From the NCBI GenBank assembly GCA_027029065.1, contig JALVGO010000237.1, positions 1-8,495 on the forward strand: a stretch of 8,495 bases of DNA. The letters are read 5' to 3'. The DNA is from Sulfurovum sp. (GTDB taxonomy: Bacteria > Campylobacterota > Campylobacteria > Campylobacterales > Sulfurovaceae). The position numbers and the translations under genes are program-made. Position 1 is the stretch's first letter. Each line of letters begins with the position of its first letter. Shown piece by piece: positions 5,078 through 8,495 of this stretch. The notes under the pieces are model-generated. The model saw only the letters and a program-made list of their open reading frames with translations. It made no database searches and was not told the DNA's origin.

Positions 5078-6751
5078 ATGAAAATCCTCCTACTTGTTAC
5101 TGCCTTCAACTCACTGACACAAGCAGTCTATGTTTCCCTCAAGGATAGAGGCGAAGAGGTGGCTGTTGCGTATGCGGTCACCGAAGAACAGATGCTACAG
5201 GAGGTAGAGGCATTTGCACCTGATATGATTCTCTGCCCCTTTTTGAAGCGTTATTTGCCGCCAAGTATCTATGATGTCTATCCTGCATTCATCTTTCATC
5301 CTGGTCCCAGAGGCGACAGAGGACCCAATGCGTTAGAGCATGCCTTGCAGAGCAAGAGCAAACAGTGGGGCGTCACCATACTTAGAGCCAATAAGGCATA
5401 TGACGGGGGCGATATTTACGCTGAGATGAACTTTGCAGTGCGTACGACCTACAAGGCATCGCTTTATCGAAGAGAGATTGTAACGGCATCGCTTGAGGCA
5501 CTGGAGCATTTTTTTGCACATTTTCAAAACAGTGAGAGTATTCCGCAGATACTCAACCCGCTTCATACGCAATTTACCCAGCAGATGCGTGCCATAGACT
5601 GGGAGCATGACACTACAGAGATAATCATCCAAAAGATTTACCTCTCCGATTCGCATCCGGGTGTGCTTGATGAGATACTGGGGGTGCCGTGCTATCTCTA
5701 CGGCGCACACAAAGAGGCGAAGTTTCGCGGCAAGCCTAAAGAGGTACTTGCCAAACGAGATGGGGCGATCTGTCTGGGCACGATAGATGGCGCAGTGTGG
5801 ATCAGTCACCTTAAGGAGGTGGGGAAGTTCAAATTGCCTGCTACCTATGTGCTTAAAGAGAGGCTCAAAGGCATCAAAGAGGAGCGCCTACCGCTCATAT
5901 TTGACCGCAGCTACGATACCTTCCATGAAGTGTGGGTGGCGCAAAAAGAGGAAGTGGCATACCTGCACTTCAACTTTCATAACGGTGCGATGAGTACCGC
6001 GCAGTGCATACGGCTCAAGTATGCTGTAGAGTATCTATCTGATGCGTGTGATGTACTGGTGTTGATGGGCGGCGAGGACTTCTTCTCCAACGGTATCCAC
6101 CTCAACATCCTCGAAGATAGCCAAAAGCAAGGAGAGGATGGCTGGGCAAATATCAATGCGATGAATGACCTGATCCGTTCGATCCTCTTTGCTGAGGATG
6201 TGGTAACAATCGCTTCGTTTCATCGCAATGCGGGGGCAGGGGGTGTATTTCTTGGTTTGGCGTGTGATTTTGTCGTGGGTCGCCAAGGCGTGGTGCTCAA
6301 CCCGCACTACAAAACACTGGGGCTTACAGGCAGCGAATACCACACCTACACACTGCCTAAAAGAGTGGGGCATGACAAAGCGCAGAAGCTACTCGATGCG
6401 TGTCTGCCTATCTCTGCTCAGGAGGCACATACCATCGGTATGATTGATGCAGTATTTGAGACAAAGGCATATGATGCATCGCTGCATGCCTTTGCCAAGT
6501 CAAAGATCGATGATGACTATCTTTGGGAGAAGCAGGAGTATCTGGAGATACACGCAGAGGAGATTGAGCAGTGCAAAGAGCGGGAGATCGAGGTGATGTA
6601 TCCGGAGTTTTGGGAAGAAGATAGTCCCTTTCATACGCTCAGACGAGAGTTTGTCTATAAAATCTGTCCAAGAGAGACTCCAAAACGGTTAAAATCTATA
6701 GGGTGTTGTCCCTTTGCAACACCAACAAACAAGGATAAAGCATATGCATGA
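5078..6751 (+). CDS. hypX: HypX (HoxX), CO-forming hydrogenase maturation enzyme
   Basis: HypX makes the active-site CO ligand from formyl-tetrahydrofolate in the presence of oxygen, as shown for Ralstonia and Aquifex homologues. The 557-residue protein has both domains. The N-terminal formyl-THF transferase-like part (about 1-260) carries CPFLKRYLP (53-61), HPGPRGDRGPN (74-84) and YDGGDIYAEM (108-117). The C-terminal crotonase-like part (about 285-520) carries GGEDFFSNGIHLN (331-343), NAGAGG (384-389) and HYKTLGLTGSEYHTY (410-424), whose Tyr and Glu belong to the second active site. An in-frame ORF extends up to 5036 inside the toxin gene, but homology begins at MKILLLVTAFNSLTQ, so the ATG at 5078 is chosen. 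Its ribosome site is poor (AAAG 2 nt away), so reinitiation after the toxin stop is likely. The last 15 residues or so are encoded by a hairpin repeat. Confidence 0.94.
   Translation: MKILLLVTAFNSLTQAVYVSLKDRGEEVAVAYAVTEEQMLQEVEAFAPDMILCPFLKRYLPPSIYDVYPAFIFHPGPRGDRGPNALEHALQSKSKQWGVTILRANKAYDGGDIYAEMNFAVRTTYKASLYRREIVTASLEALEHFFAHFQNSESIPQILNPLHTQFTQQMRAIDWEHDTTEIIIQKIYLSDSHPGVLDEILGVPCYLYGAHKEAKFRGKPKEVLAKRDGAICLGTIDGAVWISHLKEVGKFKLPATYVLKERLKGIKEERLPLIFDRSYDTFHEVWVAQKEEVAYLHFNFHNGAMSTAQCIRLKYAVEYLSDACDVLVLMGGEDFFSNGIHLNILEDSQKQGEDGWANINAMNDLIRSILFAEDVVTIASFHRNAGAGGVFLGLACDFVVGRQGVVLNPHYKTLGLTGSEYHTYTLPKRVGHDKAQKLLDACLPISAQEAHTIGMIDAVFETKAYDASLHAFAKSKIDDDYLWEKQEYLEIHAEEIEQCKEREIEVMYPEFWEEDSPFHTLRREFVYKICPRETPKRLKSIGCCPFATPTNKDKAYA
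6698..6723 (+). repeat. REP-like hairpin at the 3' end of hypX
   Basis: ATAG (6698-6701) abuts GGTGTTG (6702-6708), which pairs exactly with CAACACC (6717-6723) across an 8-nt loop whose outer bases could form a T-G wobble. It resembles the element at 1769-1790: both read TAGGGTG, stem, CACC, an A/C-rich run, then AAGGAT. This copy lies inside the hypX reading frame (SIGCCPFATPTN) and directly before the hypA ribosome site at 6731-6735. Confidence 0.5.
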
Positions 6752-7085
6752 ATACAGTGTGGTACAGGCGCTGCTCAACCAATGTGAAGCGGTCGCGCAA
6801 GAGAACAGCGCCCAGAAGATCACCAAAGTGGTCTGCAAAATAGGAGTGATGAGCGGCATCGAGATACATCTACTTAAAGTGGCGTTCGATACCTTTAAAG
6901 AGGGAACAATGTGTACAGATGCGGAGTTTATCATCAATGAGCAGAGACTCAAGCTAGAGTGCCGCGACTGCGGGCATGTTTTTGAGACGGATGAGGTGCG
7001 TTACTTCTGCATCAAGTGCGAGAGTCTAAAAGTCAAGGTGCTTGATGGGGAAGAGATGTACCTCATGAGTTTGGAAATGGAATAG
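6744..7085 (+). CDS. hypA: Hydrogenase nickel incorporation metallochaperone HypA
   Basis: HypA receives nickel and, with HypB, inserts it into the large subunit; in some bacteria it also serves urease. The 113-residue protein begins MHEYSVVQALL; His2 and Glu3 with the free N-terminus form the nickel site, which decides the start at 6744 over a longer in-frame ATG at 6714. AAGGA (6731-6735) is 8 nt upstream. The structural zinc site is complete: C73-x2-C76 in LECRDCG and C89-x2-C92 in FCIKCES. The gene overlaps the hypX stop by 8 nt, so translation is probably coupled. It is the last hyp gene of the run, far from hypB (about 5 kb downstream), which is atypical compared with the hypAB pairing in enterobacteria. 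Confidence 0.97.
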   Translation: MHEYSVVQALLNQCEAVAQENSAQKITKVVCKIGVMSGIEIHLLKVAFDTFKEGTMCTDAEFIINEQRLKLECRDCGHVFETDEVRYFCIKCESLKVKVLDGEEMYLMSLEME

Positions 7086-7088
7086 AGC

Positions 7089-7110
7089 CCTCCAAACAAC
7101 TTTATGGAGG
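7089..7110 (+). terminator. Weak hairpin after hypA
   Basis: CCTCCA (7089-7094) pairs with TGGAGG (7105-7110) around a 10-nt loop, 3 nt after the hypA stop and followed by TTTCATT. It could be a weak end of the hyp transcript. The T-run is too short for a strong intrinsic terminator. Its last two bases are also the first two of the longer stem at 7109-7192, so the two structures compete. Confidence 0.3.
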
Positions 7111-7192
7111 TTTCATTCGGTGGCGACAAAGGAGCACCAAACCCGTAGGGCGGCTTTGCCGTTTGCGACTGCTAGAGCTATCGAATGAAACC
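7109..7192 (+). repeat. 84-nt element bounded by perfect 11-nt inverted repeats
   Basis: GGTTTCATTCG (7109-7119) and CGAATGAAACC (7182-7192) are exact inverted complements. As RNA the pairing continues inward to 7124/7177, giving a 16-bp stem with two G-U pairs. Inside are further short helices: AGCA (7133-7136) with TGCT (7170-7173), AAAC (7139-7142) with GTTT (7161-7164), and CGGC (7151-7154) with GCCG (7158-7161). The direct repeat ATGG lies one base outside each end (7104-7107, 7194-7197). It may be a MITE-like insertion or a structured 5' leader of the next gene. No coding gene fits here. Confidence 0.5.
7145..7163 (+). repeat. REP-like GTAG hairpin within the 84-nt element
   Basis: GTAG (7145-7148) is followed by GGCGGC, a TTT loop and GCCGTT. 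The stem has four Watson-Crick pairs (7151-7154 with 7158-7161) and two possible G-U pairs at its base. The layout repeats that of 1769-1790, although with a weaker stem. It sits at the top of the nested structure spanning 7109-7192. Confidence 0.4.
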
Positions 7193-7226
7193 GATGGTTT
7201 TTGGGAAAATAAATAAGGAGAAGATA

Positions 7227-7979
7227 ATGCAAGAATACTGGGAACTTTATATGAAGAGTATCGACGGTAAACCCGCTTCGGTACTCTTTAATGCCGGAAT
7301 TTCAATGGAAGTAGAGGCGATCCGATATATCTATCCCATTATCGCTTTTGTTAAAGTCAAACTCAAAGAACCCAACGAACGGGGAATGCTAAGCGCATCA
7401 GAAGAGCCCGAAATTGCCTATCTTGAGGACAAGCTTGAAGCATCGCTTATTAAGTTTCGTATCGGGAAGTATGTCGGGCGTGTCATTAGCGATGGGCATG
7501 TAACCTTTTTGTATTATCTTCAGTTTACCTATAACTGGCAGGATTTTCTCAACTTTGCACTCGATGAGTTTGGCAGCTATGAGATCAGTAGCGGATATCA
7601 GGATGATGAGGCGTGGGCATACTACCAAAACCTTCTCTATCCGACAGCCAAAGAGTGGCAGATCATCCAAAACCATAAAGCATGCGATGCGATGCGCCTT
7701 AAAGAAGACAACCTCCATCTTCCCCGTGCGATTGAACACAAACTCTTCTTTAGCGAAGATGAGGCACAAAAAGAGGTGTTGGTAGCAAAGCTTGAAGCCG
7801 AGGGCTTTAGGGTGCAAAATGAGATTGAAAATGAAGAGGGTATCAAAGGGCTGAGCTTCTATCGTATCGATAAGCCCTTTTATCATGACATTGATGCATT
7901 GACGCTTACCCTGATCGATCTGCTCGAAGCGCACGGTGCAAGCTATGACGGCTGGGAGACAAGCATCGTCAAATCATAA
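7227..7979 (+). CDS. DUF695-RraB two-domain protein
   Basis: This is a 250-residue soluble protein. The N-terminal part (about 1-130) looks like DUF695: WELYMKSIDGKPASVLFN, then a run of aromatic and charged residues with VISDGHVTFLYYLQF. The C-terminal part (about 140-250) resembles RraB, the regulator of RNase E activity: IEHKLFF near 168-174, KLEAEGFRVQNE, and the closing YDGWET motif at 240-245, with an acidic overall character. The start is set by AAGGAG (7215-7220), 6 nt before the ATG at 7227; an in-frame ATG at 7185 lacks a ribosome site and lies within the inverted repeat. It follows hypA by 141 nt and converges on the protease gene with a 24-nt gap. The role is unknown: RraB inhibits RNase E in E. 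coli, but that target may be absent here. Domain calls are from motif recognition. Confidence 0.78.
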   Translation: MQEYWELYMKSIDGKPASVLFNAGISMEVEAIRYIYPIIAFVKVKLKEPNERGMLSASEEPEIAYLEDKLEASLIKFRIGKYVGRVISDGHVTFLYYLQFTYNWQDFLNFALDEFGSYEISSGYQDDEAWAYYQNLLYPTAKEWQIIQNHKACDAMRLKEDNLHLPRAIEHKLFFSEDEAQKEVLVAKLEAEGFRVQNEIENEEGIKGLSFYRIDKPFYHDIDALTLTLIDLLEAHGASYDGWETSIVKS

Positions 7980-8003
7980 CTCCGCTAGTGCCCTTCATTA
8001 AAT

Positions 8004-8495
8004 CTAGGTTCGCATGGTGTGAATGGCGCTTGGATCATTGGCGCGGTCGATGATCTCTTGCAACGATACTTTAGAAGACCTTGGCGCAGCTTCGATCCCT
8101 TTTTTCTTCAGGTACTGTAATACCACCGAAATATACCCTTCAAAGGCATCCTCAATCATTTTGCTTAAAGCAATTTCAAATGTTACATGGTGCGGCACAA
8201 TACCTATGAGCATCGTCTCCGGCGTTTCATAGCCTTGCAGTTCAAGCATATCAAGTGCCTGTATCACTCCGATCTCATGCGCGCCGCCACTGTTGAGTCC
8301 ATACCCAGAAAGCTCTTGCGCCGGTATCGCATAGATCGCAGCAGGCGCATCATCCAGCTCGATGGTATCAAGGATCAAGATAGGATCCCCCTCAAGAAAG
8401 TAGTTGAATAGATTGATCCCCTGTACACCACCGTTTACAATATTTACAGTAGGGTCAAAGGTAAAGTTCTGTGATAGATAGCTTGCTGCATAGAC
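8004..8495 (-). CDS. HyaD/HupD-type hydrogenase maturation protease (5' end off window)
   Basis: On the complement, 163 residues plus a stop read without interruption from the window edge; the true start lies beyond 8495. The protein is a nickel-dependent endopeptidase that removes the C-terminal tail of the hydrogenase large subunit once nickel is in place. Seen here are FDPTVNIVNGGVQGINL, then LILDTIELDD with the metal-ligand Asp, and 30 residues later GGAHEIGVIQAL with the metal-ligand His; the spacing fits the Asp/His pair of HybD. The third, N-terminal acidic ligand is outside the window. The family often has VDGGT where this has VNGGV. The track of shorter in-frame starts (a TTG at 8378) is not a real beginning, because it would cut off the conserved strand. 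It resembles HydD of Helicobacter/Campylobacter clusters, suggesting that the structural genes lie to the right on this strand. Confidence 0.93.
   Translation of the reverse strand, partial: VYAASYLSQNFTFDPTVNIVNGGVQGINLFNYFLEGDPILILDTIELDDAPAAIYAIPAQELSGYGLNSGGAHEIGVIQALDMLELQGYETPETMLIGIVPHHVTFEIALSKMIEDAFEGYISVVLQYLKKKGIEAAPRSSKVSLQEIIDRANDPSAIHTMRT

Noticed and set aside
6714..6743. Earlier in-frame start for hypA
   Set aside because: HypA needs Met-His-Glu at its N-terminus for nickel binding, which only the ATG at 6744 provides, and the ribosome site matches it.
7109..7192. Integron attC site or tRNA gene
   Set aside because: The required attC core motifs are not in place, and the fold lacks a tRNA anticodon arm, T-loop sequence and 3' acceptor layout.
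7185..7226. Earlier start for the DUF695-RraB protein
   Set aside because: There is no ribosome site before it and it sits in the inverted repeat arm; AAGGAG favours 7227.
7398..7934. 178-codon reverse-strand open frame
   Set aside because: It is a shadow of the DUF695-RraB gene in another frame with no recognisable motif.
7980..8003. Bidirectional terminator between the convergent genes
   Set aside because: The 24-nt gap contains no stem with a T-run on either strand.

Overview
The window is a [NiFe]-hydrogenase maturation locus, most likely from a Campylobacterota (epsilonproteobacterial) chemolithotroph of the Sulfurovum/Sulfurimonas kind. That assignment is inferred from protein flavour (MCLSIP-type HypC, HypD and HypE closely resembling that group), tight operon packing, AAGGA-type ribosome sites and moderate GC with AT-rich gaps. 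No rRNA or marker gene confirms it.

Left edge (1-306): the N-terminal 70 codons of a transposase with a zinc ribbon and HTH (IS1595-like) run leftward off the window. A short AT-rich gap with two small palindromes follows and must hold the start of the rightward operon.

Main operon (307-7085, + strand): a small Ni/Co permease with a His-rich loop, hypB (Ni-binding GTPase), hypC, hypD, hypE, a two-gene toxin-antitoxin module (RHH-like antitoxin plus PIN-domain RNase), hypX and hypA. Together they supply nickel (permease, HypA, HypB) and build and load the Fe(CN)2CO group (HypC, HypD, HypE, with HypX as a CO source when oxygen is present). HypF, which feeds carbamoyl groups to HypE, is not in the window. 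The toxin-antitoxin pair looks like an insertion between hypE and hypX. It brings its own promoter and a palindromic operator, and hypX starts 4 nt after the toxin stop with almost no ribosome site of its own.

Right part (7086-8495): a 140-nt gap holds an 84-nt segment bounded by perfect 11-nt inverted repeats, with a GTAG-type hairpin inside. Next comes a DUF695-RraB fusion protein on the + strand, and converging on it the 3' part of a HyaD/HupD-type hydrogenase maturation protease on the - strand. The structural hydrogenase genes probably lie beyond the right edge on the - strand.

The most unusual items are the toxin-antitoxin module that may control hypX and hypA, a set of REP-like GTAG hairpins placed in or next to operon gaps (two of them directly in front of the ribosome sites of hypC and hypA), the structured 84-nt element, and an RraB-type domain in a lineage thought to lack RNase E. 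I saw no complete new defence or biosynthetic system, no tRNA or rRNA gene and no CRISPR array.
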